DNA from: a bacterium
GTDB lineage: Bacteria > Patescibacteriota > Gracilibacteria > UBA1369 > PNNO01
Reading direction: 5' to 3'
Length of the DNA: 64,000 bases
NCBI GenBank assembly: GCA_013824265.1
Contig: PNNO01000001.1
Coordinates: 105,051-169,050 of the forward strand
In this document: positions 9,133 through 18,766 of the stretch, in pieces
How the letters are laid out: each line of letters starts with the position of its first letter
Numbering within the stretch: position 1 is the stretch's first letter
Notes under the pieces: model-generated
What the model was told of the DNA's origin: nothing
The model's database searches: none
Seen by the model: the letters and a program-made list of their open reading frames with translations, nothing else
Program-made: the position numbers and the translations under genes

Positions 9133-9740
9133 TTTAGTTTTATGTAACCCCTTACAACAACGTTATCAACGATATCGTAAATTGAAGAAGGTTCATTCAC
9201 TCCTATAAACCCACCATCTATAACAAGGTCGGGCTGAAGAGAGCTGGAAACACTTTTTAACTGAGTAAAGTAATCGTTTATATCGTAAGTTTCTGACTTC
9301 CCGGAAATATTTGCGCTTGTCGTTGTAATGGGATGTCCCATTTTTTTCACAACATTAAGCACACTATTGTAAGACGGATTTCTAAGTCCTATTTTTGATG
9401 CATTTCTGTTAAAAAATTGTGGCAAAGTCTTCTTTCTGTTTAACAAAAATGTATAAGGTCCCGGCCAAAACTTATCAAAAAGACCTTCCGCCACATCTGT
9501 AACTTCGCCCCAGCTCCCTGCGTCCTCTTTATCAAAAACAATAATACTAACAGGTTTAAACTGATCCATACGCTTTAATGCGTAAAGCTTCTGAAGCGCC
9601 TCCTCATTAAAAATATCAACAGCAAGTCCATAGCATGTTTCCGTTGGATGCAAAACAATTCCACCCTGCTTTAGAACATTCACCATTTCCTCTTCAACCT
9701 TACTTCCCCAGTTTTCACCCTGAACTGTCAATCGTTTCAT
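9129..9740 (-). CDS. threonylcarbamoyl-AMP synthase (Sua5/YciO/YrdC family)
   Basis: Makes threonylcarbamoyl-AMP from threonine, bicarbonate and ATP, the first step of t6A formation at tRNA position 37. Signatures: GGIVLHPTETCYGLAVD near 27-43, LYALKRMDQFKPVSI, WPGPYTFLL, IGLRNP and TTTSANISG. At 203 residues it is the single-domain TsaC/YrdC form without the Sua5 C-terminal domain. A YciO paralogue without this activity cannot be excluded. Divergent from gap. Confidence 0.88.
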   Translation of the reverse strand: MKRLTVQGENWGSKVEEEMVNVLKQGGIVLHPTETCYGLAVDIFNEEALQKLYALKRMDQFKPVSIIVFDKEDAGSWGEVTDVAEGLFDKFWPGPYTFLLNRKKTLPQFFNRNASKIGLRNPSYNSVLNVVKKMGHPITTTSANISGKSETYDINDYFTQLKSVSSSLQPDLVIDGGFIGVNEPSSIYDIVDNVVVRGYIKLN

Positions 9741-9761
9741 GTGGAATGATCGTAAATTAAT

Positions 9762-9791
9762 TTGACCGCGTGCATTCTACTACGCTATTAC
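9762..9791 (+). promoter_or_regulatory. possible gap promoter
   Basis: TTGACC (9762-9767) and TATTAC (9786-9791) are 18 bases apart, 31 bases before the gap ATG. The -10 match is moderate. Confidence 0.45.
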
Positions 9792-9821
9792 TATGCGTGC
9801 AAAGAACTAACCTTTTAAACT

Positions 9822-10829
9822 ATGAAACCAAGAGTTGCAATTAACGGATTCGGAAGAATAGGACGGATGGTTTTCCGTATAAACCTTCAAAGAGATCTGT
9901 TCGACATTGTTGCCATTAACGACCCAAACCCGGCAGCAACATCGGCACATCTTCTAAAGTATGATTCAACTTATGGAATTCTTGATGCGGATGTTGAAGT
10001 AAAAAATGACGATGAAATTTTGGTAAACGGGAAATTGGTAAAAGTTTATCACACACGTGATCCGCTTGAACTTCCTCACAGAGATAATAAAATCGACATA
10101 GTAATAGAATCCACCGGCGCTTTCACAGACAGAGAAGGAGCTTCAAAACATCTTCAGGCGGGAGCAAAAAGAGTTCTTATAACGGCTCCGGGGAAGGACG
10201 TCGACAGAACAATAGTTCTTGGAGTTAACGACAAAGATCTGCACGCGGAAAAAGATTTAATTATCTCAAACGCTTCCTGCACAACAAACTGCATAGCCCC
10301 TATAGTAAAAGTTTTAAACGAAGCTTTCGGCATAGAGAAAGGCTTGATGACTACAATCCACTCATACACAAATGATCAAGTTGTTCTTGATGTGGCTCAT
10401 AAAGATTTAAGAAGAGCAAGAGCTGCGGGACTATCAATGATTCCTACAACAACTGGCGCTGCAAAAGCAGTTGCGGAAGTTTTACCTGAATTAAAAGGAA
10501 AGTTAAACGGCTTCTCCGTAAGAGTTCCAACCCCAACTGTTTCACTTGTCGATTTTGTATGTACAGTAAAAAGACCGACAACGGTTGAAGAAGTTAACGC
10601 GGTGCTAAAAAAAGCTTCAGAAGGCAGCCTTAAAAACATTTTGAGTGTTTGCGACGAGCCTCTTGTTTCCGTTGATTTCAAAGGAAATCCAAATTCATCA
10701 ATAGTCGACTCAATGTCTACAATGGTGGTTGATGGAAACATGGTTAAAGTAATTTCCTGGTACGACAACGAATGGGGATATTCCCAGCGCGTGGTTGAAC
10801 TTACCGAAAAAATCGGCAAAGCGCTTTAA
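9822..10829 (+). CDS. gap: glyceraldehyde-3-phosphate dehydrogenase, type I
   Basis: Oxidises glyceraldehyde 3-phosphate to 1,3-bisphosphoglycerate with NAD. NAD fold [10 protein letters not shown] at residues 7-16, Asp in AINDPNP (about 34) favouring NAD, catalytic Cys in ASCTTNC (Cys153), then [10 protein letters not shown] and the C-terminal [16 protein letters not shown]. Length 335 is standard. It has its own likely promoter and is divergent from the tsaC-like gene; its end overlaps the convergent unknown gene by four bases. Confidence 0.98.
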   Translation: MKPRVAINGFGRIGRMVFRINLQRDLFDIVAINDPNPAATSAHLLKYDSTYGILDADVEVKNDDEILVNGKLVKVYHTRDPLELPHRDNKIDIVIESTGAFTDREGASKHLQAGAKRVLITAPGKDVDRTIVLGVNDKDLHAEKDLIISNASCTTNCIAPIVKVLNEAFGIEKGLMTTIHSYTNDQVVLDVAHKDLRRARAAGLSMIPTTTGAAKAVAEVLPELKGKLNGFSVRVPTPTVSLVDFVCTVKRPTTVEEVNAVLKKASEGSLKNILSVCDEPLVSVDFKGNPNSSIVDSMSTMVVDGNMVKVISWYDNEWGYSQRVVELTEKIGKAL

Positions 10830-11308
10830 AGAATCTGATCCGGACTGAAATATTTATCGGTTATTTCATCTACGGCAATAGTCAAATATTCCGTAATTCC
10901 GCGTACGGTATATTCATCACCATACCCTTTTACTCTGATTTTAGATCCTTTTTGTAGTCCAAGCTCTTCTATTTTTTGCCATTTTTTATAGTGCTGCGGA
11001 TCTATAAAATAACTAAAAGATAAAATTTTATTTGTAAGTTTATTCCCGGCAACATAATTAAGATATTTCTTGTAAGCCAAATGTCTTTCCTTTGAAGTCT
11101 TCCACGATTCAATCTGTGAGACAACCTGCTTTTTTATATCTATATTTAAATACGGATTTTTTGAAAAAGCATCTCCCATCAAATCCTTTGTTACGCGCAC
11201 CAAATCGTGAATGTCGTCTGCAAAATGAGGCGCAAGAGATTTTGGAAGCATTTGTCTGCCCTGCTCCTCAAACATATCGTAAAGTGTTTTGTCATCCGGA
11301 AAAGCCAT
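10826..11308 (-). CDS. hypothetical protein, 160 residues
   Basis: Family not recognised. The product is soluble, with no signal peptide or membrane segment. The N-terminal two thirds is rich in charged and aromatic residues and probably helical ([13 protein letters not shown]); the C-terminal part (about 118-160) has [28 protein letters not shown], here split as [15 protein letters not shown] and EYLTIAVDE, which suggests a small beta-barrel. It overlaps gap tail-to-tail by four bases and is divergent from hrcA. A weak AAAAGGA lies 4 bases before the ATG. Clean length and coding character argue for a real gene. Confidence 0.6.
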   Translation of the reverse strand: MAFPDDKTLYDMFEEQGRQMLPKSLAPHFADDIHDLVRVTKDLMGDAFSKNPYLNIDIKKQVVSQIESWKTSKERHLAYKKYLNYVAGNKLTNKILSFSYFIDPQHYKKWQKIEELGLQKGSKIRVKGYGDEYTVRGITEYLTIAVDEITDKYFSPDQIL

Positions 11309-11391
11309 ATATCCTTTTAAAATGAATCTTAAAATTATACTCCAAAAACAGGCCTTTTAAAAGCGCGCACATGTTAGTCCTTTCGTAAATC

Positions 11392-11431
11392 TTGTCAAAT
11401 AAAGCTGGCACTGTATAATTCACACTGCTAA
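11392..11431 (+). promoter_or_regulatory. hrcA promoter with degenerate CIRCE operator
   Basis: TTGTCA (11392-11397) and TATAAT (11414-11419) with a 16-base spacer. The -10 sits inside the 9-base spacer of an imperfect CIRCE: CTGGCACTG (11405-11413) and CACTGCTAA (11423-11431) match the consensus arms at 6/9 and 7/9 positions. The layout copies that of dnaK, implying weaker HrcA autoregulation. The transcript leader would be only about 15 bases. Confidence 0.7.
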
Positions 11432-11441
11432 CAAATTATCT

Positions 11442-12170
11442 ATGTCGGACGACAGAAAACAAGAAATATTGCGGGCAATAGTAAAACACTTCGTTAAAAC
11501 CGCCGAACCGGTTGGGTCTCAAACCATCCTTGTTAGTTATAGGTTTCAGGTAAGCCCGGCAACAATAAGAAACGACATGGCCTCTTTGGAGAAAGAAGGG
11601 CTTATTTATCAGCCATATACCTCTTCGGGAAGAGTACCTACGGACAGCGGATACAGAATGTACGTTGATGAAATGGCCGACTATGAATCGGAAAAAATAA
11701 AAGCGTTAACTACTCTTAAAAAGATAATCACGGAATACAAGGTGGAAAAAGTGCGCGAACGAATTTATGACGCGGTTAATCTGCTTGCGCGCGCAACAGG
11801 CAATGTGAGTTTTGCAACTGTTCCCGGCAACGAACGAACGTTTTTTTTGGGACTTTCAAACGCCTTAAAACAACCTGAATTTGCAAACAATAACATTAGG
11901 GCCAGCCAGGTGGTTGAAGTACTTGAAAATGATGACTATTTCCGAAGATTACTAAAAGAGTTCAGCGTTGATGAATCCGTAAAAATATTTATCGGTAAAG
12001 AAAATATTTTGGAGCAAATCCAAAGCTGCAGTTTAATGGTGGCAAAATATAAAAGAGATGGATTTGAAGGATACATAGGCCTTTTGGGCCCAACCAGAAT
12101 GAATTATCCATTTAATAAAACAGCCTTGGAAGAGATCAAAAGACTCTTTGAAGGAAAAAAGGATTTTTAA
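11442..12170 (+). CDS. hrcA: heat-inducible transcription repressor HrcA (short form)
   Basis: Represses heat-shock genes by binding CIRCE. The N-terminal winged helix is clear: RKQEILRAIVKHFVKTAEPVGSQ (split at 6-28), then VSPATIRNDMASLEKEGLIYQPYTSSGRVPTDSGYRMYVD in pieces to about 80. The C-terminus has GYIGLLGPTRMNYPF, the usual HrcA end. At 242 residues it is about 100 shorter than typical HrcA, so a central segment, probably the inserted dimerisation subdomain, is reduced. Followed by grpE and dnaK, its classical partners, with a matching CIRCE upstream of dnaK. Confidence 0.93.
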   Translation: MSDDRKQEILRAIVKHFVKTAEPVGSQTILVSYRFQVSPATIRNDMASLEKEGLIYQPYTSSGRVPTDSGYRMYVDEMADYESEKIKALTTLKKIITEYKVEKVRERIYDAVNLLARATGNVSFATVPGNERTFFLGLSNALKQPEFANNNIRASQVVEVLENDDYFRRLLKEFSVDESVKIFIGKENILEQIQSCSLMVAKYKRDGFEGYIGLLGPTRMNYPFNKTALEEIKRLFEGKKDF

Positions 12171-12184
12171 TAACCGCATAATAA

Positions 12185-12691
12185 ATGACAGATATAAATG
12201 ACGATCAAACCCCGGTTTCAAAGGCTTCAGAACCAACCAATGAGCTTGAGGCTGCAAAAAAACAGGTTGAGGATCTTACCGAAATAGCCAAAAGATCGAT
12301 GGCTGATCTTCAAAATTATAAAAAACGTTCCGAAGAAGAAAAGAGAGAATTTGCAAAGTTTGCATCGGCAAATGTTTTTATGGAGATATTGCCTGTTTTT
12401 GACAGTCTTGAAAGAGCGCAGGAACACCTGCCGGAGGAGTTAAAAGATAACGACTGGGCAAAAGGAATTCAGGGAATCATCAAGCAATTTGAACAAATAA
12501 TAGACAGATTTCAGATAAAAAAAACCAAGGCTGTCGGAGAAAAGTTCGACCCGAATAAACATGAAGCGATAGCTCAGGGTCCGGGCGAAAAAGATATAGT
12601 AACCGACGAACTTGAAGCCGGATATGAAATGGAAGGACACACCTTAAGAGCGGCCAAAGTACGAGTTGGAGACGGCACAGTGGCGGAATAA
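12185..12691 (+). CDS. grpE: GrpE, nucleotide exchange factor of DnaK
   Basis: Releases ADP from DnaK during the chaperone cycle. The 168-residue protein has the long N-terminal coiled coil (about 20-65, including ADLQNYKKRSEEEKREFAKF), then the four-helix and beta-wing region with FDSLERA, GIQGIIKQFEQIIDRF, FDPNKHEAIAQ and a C-terminal GYEMEGHTLRAAKVRVG. It lies 14 bases after hrcA and before dnaK. No dnaJ follows dnaK in this window. Confidence 0.95.
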   Translation: MTDINDDQTPVSKASEPTNELEAAKKQVEDLTEIAKRSMADLQNYKKRSEEEKREFAKFASANVFMEILPVFDSLERAQEHLPEELKDNDWAKGIQGIIKQFEQIIDRFQIKKTKAVGEKFDPNKHEAIAQGPGEKDIVTDELEAGYEMEGHTLRAAKVRVGDGTVAE

Positions 12692-12700
12692 TTTTTTCTC

Positions 12701-12741
12701 TTGACCCACATTTATTAGCACTCTATAATCTTGAGTGCTAA
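12701..12741 (+). promoter_or_regulatory. dnaK promoter with perfect CIRCE operator
   Basis: TTGACC (12701-12706), 17-base spacer, TATAAT (12724-12729). A perfect CIRCE, TTAGCACTC (12715-12723), 9 bases, GAGTGCTAA (12733-12741), covers the -10, so bound HrcA would block RNA polymerase. Heat-induced release of HrcA is the known mechanism for this element. Confidence 0.96.
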
Positions 12742-12761
12742 ATTCAATAATTTTAATTATT

Positions 12762-14696
12762 ATGGCTAAAATCTTAGGAATCGATCTTGGAACCACAAAC
12801 TGCTGTATGGCCATTATGGAAGGTGGCGAAGCTACAGTAATAACAAGCTCGGAAGGCGGAAGAACAACCCCGTCCGTTGTTGCAATTAAAGACGGTGAAC
12901 GTCTGGTTGGAATTGCGGCAAAAAGACAGGCGGTTACAAACGGAGAAAACACAATTTTCTCTTCAAAACGTTTTATCGGACATTTGTTTGAAGAATCAAA
13001 AAAGGACATTGAAAGAATGCCTTTTAAATGCGCTAAAGGAAAAAGCGGGGAAGTTGAGTTTATCCTTGATGGCACACAGCGAAGACCTGCCGAAATAGCG
13101 GCAATGATTCTTCAAAAGCTAAAAGCGGACGCCGAGAAATATCTTGGAGAAGAAATAAAAGAAGCCGTAATTACGGTACCTGCATACTTTAACGATTCAC
13201 AGCGTCAGGCAACAAAGGATGCCGGAAAAATCGCAGGGCTTGAAGTAAGAAGAATTATCAACGAACCAACCGCGGCGGCACTTGCTTACGGAGTTGATAA
13301 AAAAGGAGCTGACAAAAAAATTGCAGTTTACGATCTTGGAGGAGGAACTTTCGACATCTCAATTCTTGAAATTGCGGATGTAGACGGCGAAAAACAATTT
13401 GAAGTTCTTTCAACAAACGGAAACACACAGCTTGGCGGAGACGACTTCGATCAGAAAATAATCGACTGGCTTGTACAGGAATTTAAAAAGGACCAGGGAG
13501 TTGATCTTTCAAAGGATAAAATAGCTGTTCAGAGATTAAAAACGGAAGCTGAAAAAGCAAAAATAGAACTTTCTTCTCAACACGAAACCGATGTAAACAT
13601 CCCGTTTATAACTTCGGACAGTAGCGGACCAAAGCATTTGAACATAAAACTAAGCCGCGCAAAACTTGAAGATCTTGTTTCGGATCTTATAGAGGCAACC
13701 GTTGACCCATGCAGAAAAGCAATGGAAGACGCAAAAATTTATCAAAGTGATATTGATGAAGTAATTCTTGTTGGAGGTATGACTCGTATGCCATCCGTAC
13801 AGGCTAAAGTTGAGGAAATATTCGGCAAAGATCCTCACAGAGGACTAAATCCGGATGAGGTTGTTGCTCTTGGAGCGGCAATTCAGGGGGGAGTACTTCA
13901 GGGAGATGTTAAAGATATCTTACTTTTGGACGTAACTCCGCTTTCCCTTGGACTTGAAACTCTTGGCGGAGTTTGCACAAAACTTATCGAAAGAAATACT
14001 ACAATTCCAACTTCAAGATCACAAGTATTCTCAACCGCATCAGACAATCAAACTTCCGTTGAAATTCATGTTTTACAGGGAGAAAGACCTATGGCCACAG
14101 ACAACAAATCTCTCGGAAGATTTGTGTTGGATGGAATTCCACCATCTCCAAGAGGAGTCCCTCAGGTTGAAGTTACTTTTGATATAGACGCGAACGGAAT
14201 TTTAAATGTTAAAGCGGCGGATAAAGCCACAAACAAACAGCAGCACATAACCATAAGCGGCTCATCAAATATTTCCGAAGCGGAAATAGAAAGAATGAAA
14301 AAAGAAGCGGAAGCTCACGCAGCTGAAGACAAAGAAAAGCAGGAAGCCATAGAAACAAGAAACAAAGCCGAAAGTCTTGTTCTTCAAAGTGAAAAAACAT
14401 TAAAAGAGGCCGGCGATAAAGTTTCCGAAGACATTAAAAAACCGGTTCAGGAAAAAATTGAAGAGCTAAAGAAAGTTCTTGAGAATAAGGAAGCAAAACC
14501 GGACGCATTAAAAACAGCTTATGACGCACTTTCGGAAGAAATCCAAAAGGTTGGAGCGCAAATGTATCAGGCCGCCGGACAAGCTGATCAAGCCGCAAAA
14601 GACGAGCAGGACGGAGTTAAAGTAAAGGAAAACAAAGACGATGTAGTCGAAGGCGAAGTGGTTAATGAAGAAAAAGCTGACGACAAGAAAGATTAA
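12762..14696 (+). CDS. dnaK: molecular chaperone DnaK (Hsp70)
   Basis: ATP-driven chaperone. The true start is ATG 12762 ([13 protein letters not shown]); a longer frame from 12735 begins inside the CIRCE and is rejected. The ATPase domain shows [33 protein letters not shown] (split), [10 protein letters not shown]-type motif [14 protein letters not shown] and VGGMTRMP; the substrate domain shows [17 protein letters not shown] and the Asp/Glu/Lys-rich C-terminal tail. The 644-residue length is normal. It ends with a Rho-independent terminator at 14717. Confidence 0.98.
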   Translation: MAKILGIDLGTTNCCMAIMEGGEATVITSSEGGRTTPSVVAIKDGERLVGIAAKRQAVTNGENTIFSSKRFIGHLFEESKKDIERMPFKCAKGKSGEVEFILDGTQRRPAEIAAMILQKLKADAEKYLGEEIKEAVITVPAYFNDSQRQATKDAGKIAGLEVRRIINEPTAAALAYGVDKKGADKKIAVYDLGGGTFDISILEIADVDGEKQFEVLSTNGNTQLGGDDFDQKIIDWLVQEFKKDQGVDLSKDKIAVQRLKTEAEKAKIELSSQHETDVNIPFITSDSSGPKHLNIKLSRAKLEDLVSDLIEATVDPCRKAMEDAKIYQSDIDEVILVGGMTRMPSVQAKVEEIFGKDPHRGLNPDEVVALGAAIQGGVLQGDVKDILLLDVTPLSLGLETLGGVCTKLIERNTTIPTSRSQVFSTASDNQTSVEIHVLQGERPMATDNKSLGRFVLDGIPPSPRGVPQVEVTFDIDANGILNVKAADKATNKQQHITISGSSNISEAEIERMKKEAEAHAAEDKEKQEAIETRNKAESLVLQSEKTLKEAGDKVSEDIKKPVQEKIEELKKVLENKEAKPDALKTAYDALSEEIQKVGAQMYQAAGQADQAAKDEQDGVKVKENKDDVVEGEVVNEEKADDKKD

Positions 14697-14716
14697 AACA
14701 ATTATTTTCAAACTAA

Positions 14717-14747
14717 AAAGGGCGGCATTAACTCCGCTCTTTTTTTG
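14717..14747 (+). terminator. Rho-independent terminator after dnaK
   Basis: AAAGGGCGG pairs with CCGCTCTTT (one G-U) around an 8-base loop, followed by a run of T. Confidence 0.85.
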
Positions 14748-14794
14748 TATATTGGAAATGTGGTAAACTCCGATATGTTTTTAATAAAATTCTT

Positions 14795-15055
14795 ATGCCA
14801 ATCGTAATAACACTTGTTAGCTTATTCTTTCCCAGGCTTGTTGTACTTTTTTTGTGGTTTTTAACGGGATGGTTTCATGGACTTTTTGACACTTTTATAT
14901 GGCCGATACTTGGATTTTTATTCGCACCATACACGTTTCTTTGGTATAGCGTTATTCAACATTGGTTTGGAGGAACATGGGGGGGAGTCCAAATTTTCGT
15001 TTTAATAATAGCTGTAATATTCGACCTTTATTCGCTCTCAAGAGTTAGTAAATAA
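14795..15055 (+). CDS. small hydrophobic membrane protein
   Basis: An 86-residue protein with two or three transmembrane segments (about 4-25, 33-50, 62-80) and many aromatic residues (FLWFLTGWFHGLFDTFIWP). Similar short proteins occur widely in bacteria without a known role. It begins a run of four closely spaced genes on the plus strand, three of them membrane proteins. No function is assigned. Confidence 0.7.
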   Translation: MPIVITLVSLFFPRLVVLFLWFLTGWFHGLFDTFIWPILGFLFAPYTFLWYSVIQHWFGGTWGGVQIFVLIIAVIFDLYSLSRVSK

Positions 15056-15069
15056 TTAATGAATAAGCT

Positions 15070-15546
15070 ATGGATCAGTCAATAAAAGTCGGATTAAGTT
15101 TTGGAATCACGTCGGGAACAATAACTACATTGGGACTAATTGTTGGTCTTAATGCGGGAACAGCCTCAAAACTTGTTGTAATTGGAGGAATTTTAACCAT
15201 AGCTATAGCTGATGCCGCAAGTGACGCGCTTGGAATTCACATATCCCAGGAATCCGAAAAAGATAGTTCCCCAAGAGAAATATGGGTTTCTACAATAGCA
15301 ACTTTTATAACGAAATTCGTTTTTGCACTAACTTTTGTTATCCCTGTACTTATATTTGATTTAACTACAGCAATATTTGTAAGCATTGCATGGGGAATTT
15401 TAATGCTTTCAATGTTCAGTTATTACATAGCTACGCAAAAAGGAGAAAGCCCATGGGGAGCAATAACCGAACATGTAACAATAGCAATCCTGGTTATAAT
15501 AACAACAAACTTTGTCGGCGACTGGATAGCTTACGCCTTCTCTTAA
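15070..15546 (+). CDS. VIT1/CCC1-like membrane protein
   Basis: A 158-residue protein with about five hydrophobic segments. The start SFGITSGTITTLGLIVGLNAGT and the following AIADAASDALGIHISQES resemble the first transmembrane helices of VIT1/CCC1 iron/manganese transporters (the usual GxxDGxxTxxGxxxG pattern and the SMGxGxYLS-like helix). It is shorter than typical VIT proteins, and the metal-binding cytoplasmic domain is missing, so metal transport is only a suggestion. Confidence 0.6.
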   Translation: MDQSIKVGLSFGITSGTITTLGLIVGLNAGTASKLVVIGGILTIAIADAASDALGIHISQESEKDSSPREIWVSTIATFITKFVFALTFVIPVLIFDLTTAIFVSIAWGILMLSMFSYYIATQKGESPWGAITEHVTIAILVIITTNFVGDWIAYAFS

Positions 15547-15559
15547 CCTAAAAATTAAA

Positions 15560-16576
15560 ATGACCTCGGCTCAAACAGGCATAAAGTATTTCTTTTTTAT
15601 CATTCTGGCTTACTTGTTCTTTATTGTAGTAAAACCTTTTCTTGGCGCAATAATACTTGCGACTGTTTTTGCCATAGCATTCTTCCCTCTTCTAAAATTA
15701 TCACAGAAAAAATTAAAACTAAACAAAGGTGTTTCAACTGCAATAATATTTGTTTTAACCATATTATTCATAATCGGGCCCATTGCTTTACTTCTTGGAT
15801 TAGTTGCAAAAGAAGCCATAATTTTTGCTACCGGACCGGACTTGCAAGCTTTAATAAAATTTGTAGCGGATCTTCAATCAATAACGGTTTTTGGATATGA
15901 AGTAAGTCTGGAATCAACAAAAAGCGCAATATTGGGAGCACTTGGGAACATAGGACAAATTGTTGCATTCCTTGGGTCGGGAGCTTTTGGGAAACTACTA
16001 AATTTTTCTTTTCAGTTCTTTGTTTTTCTATTCCTGTATTTATTCCTTCTTCTGGATGGAGAAGATTTTGTTAATTATTCAAAAAAGATTTTCCCATTCA
16101 CAAAAAAACAAAATGAAGTTTTCTTTGATAAATTTGAACATGTTTCAAGAACCGTATTTCAGGGAAACTTACTTTCCGCTGTGTTTTCAGCAGTAGCCGC
16201 AATAATCGGATTTATGATTTTTGGTCTGCAGGCGGCTTTAATATGGGGAATACTGGCAGGCATACTTTCCCTTGTACCAACAATTGGGACATTGGTTGTT
16301 TACGGCATCGGATCATTGATACTTTCTTTCACTTCACCGTTTCCATGGATGCTGGCGCCAATATTATATTATCTCGTCGTTGAAATAATATTAATTCAGA
16401 GCTTTTTGAAGCCAAAACTTATTGATGAAAGAATAAAAATTCATCCGATATTTGTTTTTATATCATTGGTTGGAGGAGTTTCCGTATTTGGATCAATAGG
16501 TATTATTTATGGGCCACTTATAGTTGTTCTTTTTATAACAATGTTTGATTTTATTGTTGTAACGGAAAAGAAATAA
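15560..16576 (+). CDS. AI-2E family transporter (PF01594-like)
   Basis: A 338-residue membrane protein with seven to eight hydrophobic segments. Family pattern: N-terminal pair of helices, central soluble stretch, FLFLYLFLLLDGEDF, then FQGNLLSAVFSAVAAIIGFMIFG, GILSLVPTIGTLVVYGIGSL and IIYGPLIVVLF. Members are linked to efflux of autoinducer-2 or ions, but most are uncharacterised, so the substrate is open. It lies 13 bases after the VIT-like gene. Confidence 0.85.
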   Translation: MTSAQTGIKYFFFIILAYLFFIVVKPFLGAIILATVFAIAFFPLLKLSQKKLKLNKGVSTAIIFVLTILFIIGPIALLLGLVAKEAIIFATGPDLQALIKFVADLQSITVFGYEVSLESTKSAILGALGNIGQIVAFLGSGAFGKLLNFSFQFFVFLFLYLFLLLDGEDFVNYSKKIFPFTKKQNEVFFDKFEHVSRTVFQGNLLSAVFSAVAAIIGFMIFGLQAALIWGILAGILSLVPTIGTLVVYGIGSLILSFTSPFPWMLAPILYYLVVEIILIQSFLKPKLIDERIKIHPIFVFISLVGGVSVFGSIGIIYGPLIVVLFITMFDFIVVTEKK

Positions 16577-16619
16577 CATGTATAAATTATCCGAATAAAC
16601 AAATTAATTTAACGCATAT

Positions 16620-17891
16620 ATGCTCGATATTAAATTCATCGTTGAAAATCAAATGCTCGTTAAACAAGGAGCTGCCAAGAAAAATATAAAAATTGATCTT
16701 GATAAAATAGTGTCGCTTGATAGCGAAAGAAAAAAAATATTGTTGGATGTTGAAGCTCTTAGAACAAGACAGAACAGTGTTTCAAAAGATGTTCCAAAAA
16801 AATCCGGAGATGAAAAACAGGAGCTTCTTGATGAAATGAAAAAATTAAAAGACAATCTAAAGATACAGGAACAAGCCCTGGAAGATATTCAGGAAGAATT
16901 GGACACTCTTGTTTTATATGTCCCAAATCCCCCATTTGACGAAGTACCTGAAGGAAAAGGAGAAGAAGACAACGTTGTGATTGAAAAATTTATGGAACCG
17001 ACAAAATTTGATTTTGAGCCAAAAGATCACATTGAGCTTGGAAAAAGTCTGGATTTACTTGAACTTGATAAAGCTGCGGAAATGTCCGGAGCAAGATTTT
17101 ATTATGTAAAAAACGACCTTGTTCTTCTTGAATTCGCTCTTATTCAATATGCTTTAAGTAAGATAATTCCAAAAGGATTCAGCCCGATTTTGCCTCCGGC
17201 TCTTGTTCACGAAAAGGCAATGATTGGAACGGGATTCTTCCCCGCAGATAAAAATGAAATATATTCCGTAAATCCCGGAGAAGATGACTTGTATTTGATT
17301 GGCACGGCGGAAGTTCCATTGTGCATGCTTCATTACGATGAGATTATTGATGAGAAAAAACTTCCATTGAGATACGTGGGATTCTCTCCTTGCTTCAGAC
17401 GCGAAGCCGGAAGCTATGGAAAAGACACGGCCGGAATAATAAGAGTTCATCAATTCGATAAAATAGAAATGTTTATTTTTGCACATCCAGACAAAGCAAA
17501 AGAAGAGCATCAGTTGATAGTAAAAATAGAAGATGAGATTGTTCAGGGACTAAAAATCCCATATCAAAGAATTAATATATGCGGCGGAGACCTTGGCGCA
17601 CCTGCGGCACAAAAATTTGATATTGAAGCCTGGATTCCTACGCAAGGAAAATACAGAGAAATAACAAGCTGTTCCAACACAACAGACTTCCAGGCACGAC
17701 GAAGTAAGATAAGATTCAAGGATTCAAAAGGCAATAAAAAGCATGTCTACACGCTTAACGGAACGGCCATAGCCATGGCAAGAATGTTTGTCGCAATTCT
17801 TGAAAACTATCAAAACAAGGACGGCAGCGTAACTATACCTGAGGTTTTAAGACCTTATATGGGCGGCAAAGAAAAGATTGAGGCAAAATAA
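16620..17891 (+). CDS. serS: seryl-tRNA synthetase
   Basis: Charges tRNA-Ser. The N-terminal coiled-coil arm (about 25-105) that grips the tRNA variable arm is visible as a Lys/Glu-rich helical pair. The class II core has motif 1 near 175-200 (ILPPALVHEKAMIGTGFFP), motif 2 FSPCFRREAGSYGKDTAG followed by RVHQFDKIEMF, and motif 3 LNGTAIAMARMFVAILEN near the end. SCSNTTDFQARR is the serine-binding region. Length 423 is normal. Confidence 0.98.
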   Translation: MLDIKFIVENQMLVKQGAAKKNIKIDLDKIVSLDSERKKILLDVEALRTRQNSVSKDVPKKSGDEKQELLDEMKKLKDNLKIQEQALEDIQEELDTLVLYVPNPPFDEVPEGKGEEDNVVIEKFMEPTKFDFEPKDHIELGKSLDLLELDKAAEMSGARFYYVKNDLVLLEFALIQYALSKIIPKGFSPILPPALVHEKAMIGTGFFPADKNEIYSVNPGEDDLYLIGTAEVPLCMLHYDEIIDEKKLPLRYVGFSPCFRREAGSYGKDTAGIIRVHQFDKIEMFIFAHPDKAKEEHQLIVKIEDEIVQGLKIPYQRINICGGDLGAPAAQKFDIEAWIPTQGKYREITSCSNTTDFQARRSKIRFKDSKGNKKHVYTLNGTAIAMARMFVAILENYQNKDGSVTIPEVLRPYMGGKEKIEAK

Positions 17892-17897
17892 CCCATA

Positions 17898-17927
17898 TTG
17901 CCGAAATATGTATTTTTATGGTAGAAT
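17898..17927 (+). promoter_or_regulatory. possible promoter of the TIM-barrel gene
   Basis: TTGCCG (17898-17903) and TAGAAT (17922-17927), 18-base spacer, 26 bases before the ATG. Moderate match. Confidence 0.4.
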
Positions 17928-17952
17928 TGTACGAACAAATTAACAAAAAAGC

Positions 17953-18702
17953 ATGTTAGCACTTTCAACCGACTCGTTAAACGGATATGGATTAAACAGG
18001 ATTTTTGGCTTCGTAAAAGAAGCCGGATATGACGGCATAGATTTGTATATTTCTTCAAAGCATTACGACACTCAAAACGAAGAATATTTAAAGAGTCTAT
18101 GCACGCAGTACAACATACCTATTGTTGCAATACAGCTTCCGGATCCAACTCCAAAAAGACTTGAAAAAGCGATTGAAATAGCAAAAGCGGTTAACTGCAA
18201 GGTTATAGTTATTCAACCTCCAAAAATCTTTAGTATAAGGCAAACATCTTGGCTTAAAAGCGAAGTGCCTAAAATTCGCGCAAAAGAAAATATCTCAATA
18301 GCACTTGAAAATGCATCCGATGACATGATTCTTGGATTTATTCCAAAGCACGCAATGAACAACATCGATGAAATGAAAAAATTCAAACATGCCTGTATAG
18401 ATACAACGCGAGTTGCCACAAAAAGAGAAGACTTAATGAGACTCTATAAAACTCTTTCAAAATATTTGGTTCATGTTCACCTTTCCAACGTGAAAGGATC
18501 AAAGAAATATTACATTCCCGAAGACGGGATTTTGCCTTTGGAAAGCTTCCTTACAAAACTAAAACAGGATAATTTCCCGGGATCGGTTTCAATTAAAGTT
18601 AATCCAAAGTACATAAGCGCAGGAAACGATGAAAAAGTAATAAAACATCTAAAAGACACCAAAGCTTATTACGACAAATATTTCACAAATGCAGAAGTGT
18701 AA
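17953..18702 (+). CDS. sugar phosphate isomerase/epimerase-like TIM-barrel protein
   Basis: A 249-residue protein of the AP-endonuclease family 2 fold. Visible are the first barrel strand LALSTDSLNG, GFVKEAGYDGIDLYIS, metal-site candidates IALENASDD (Glu), HACIDTTRVAT (Asp) and LVHVHLSNVKGSKKYYIPEDGILPLE (His and Glu). These match xylose isomerase-like/endonuclease IV-like enzymes, but no marker separates sugar isomerase from DNA repair function. It stands alone between serS and rpoB with a possible promoter of its own. Confidence 0.75.
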   Translation: MLALSTDSLNGYGLNRIFGFVKEAGYDGIDLYISSKHYDTQNEEYLKSLCTQYNIPIVAIQLPDPTPKRLEKAIEIAKAVNCKVIVIQPPKIFSIRQTSWLKSEVPKIRAKENISIALENASDDMILGFIPKHAMNNIDEMKKFKHACIDTTRVATKREDLMRLYKTLSKYLVHVHLSNVKGSKKYYIPEDGILPLESFLTKLKQDNFPGSVSIKVNPKYISAGNDEKVIKHLKDTKAYYDKYFTNAEV

Positions 18703-18734
18703 AGTTAGGCATATTGATCAGAAATATCTTTTGC

Positions 18735-18762
18735 TTGACAATGGAACGAAAGTGAATAAAAT
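18735..18762 (+). promoter_or_regulatory. rpoB promoter
   Basis: TTGACA (18735-18740), 16-base spacer, TAAAAT (18757-18762). Transcription would start about 100 bases before the rpoB ATG, leaving a structured leader. Confidence 0.75.
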
Positions 18763-18766
18763 ACGG

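Noticed and set aside
12735-12761. Longer DnaK start at 12735
   Set aside because: It lies inside the CIRCE operator and adds nine hydrophobic non-family residues; [10 protein letters not shown] at 12762 is the true start.
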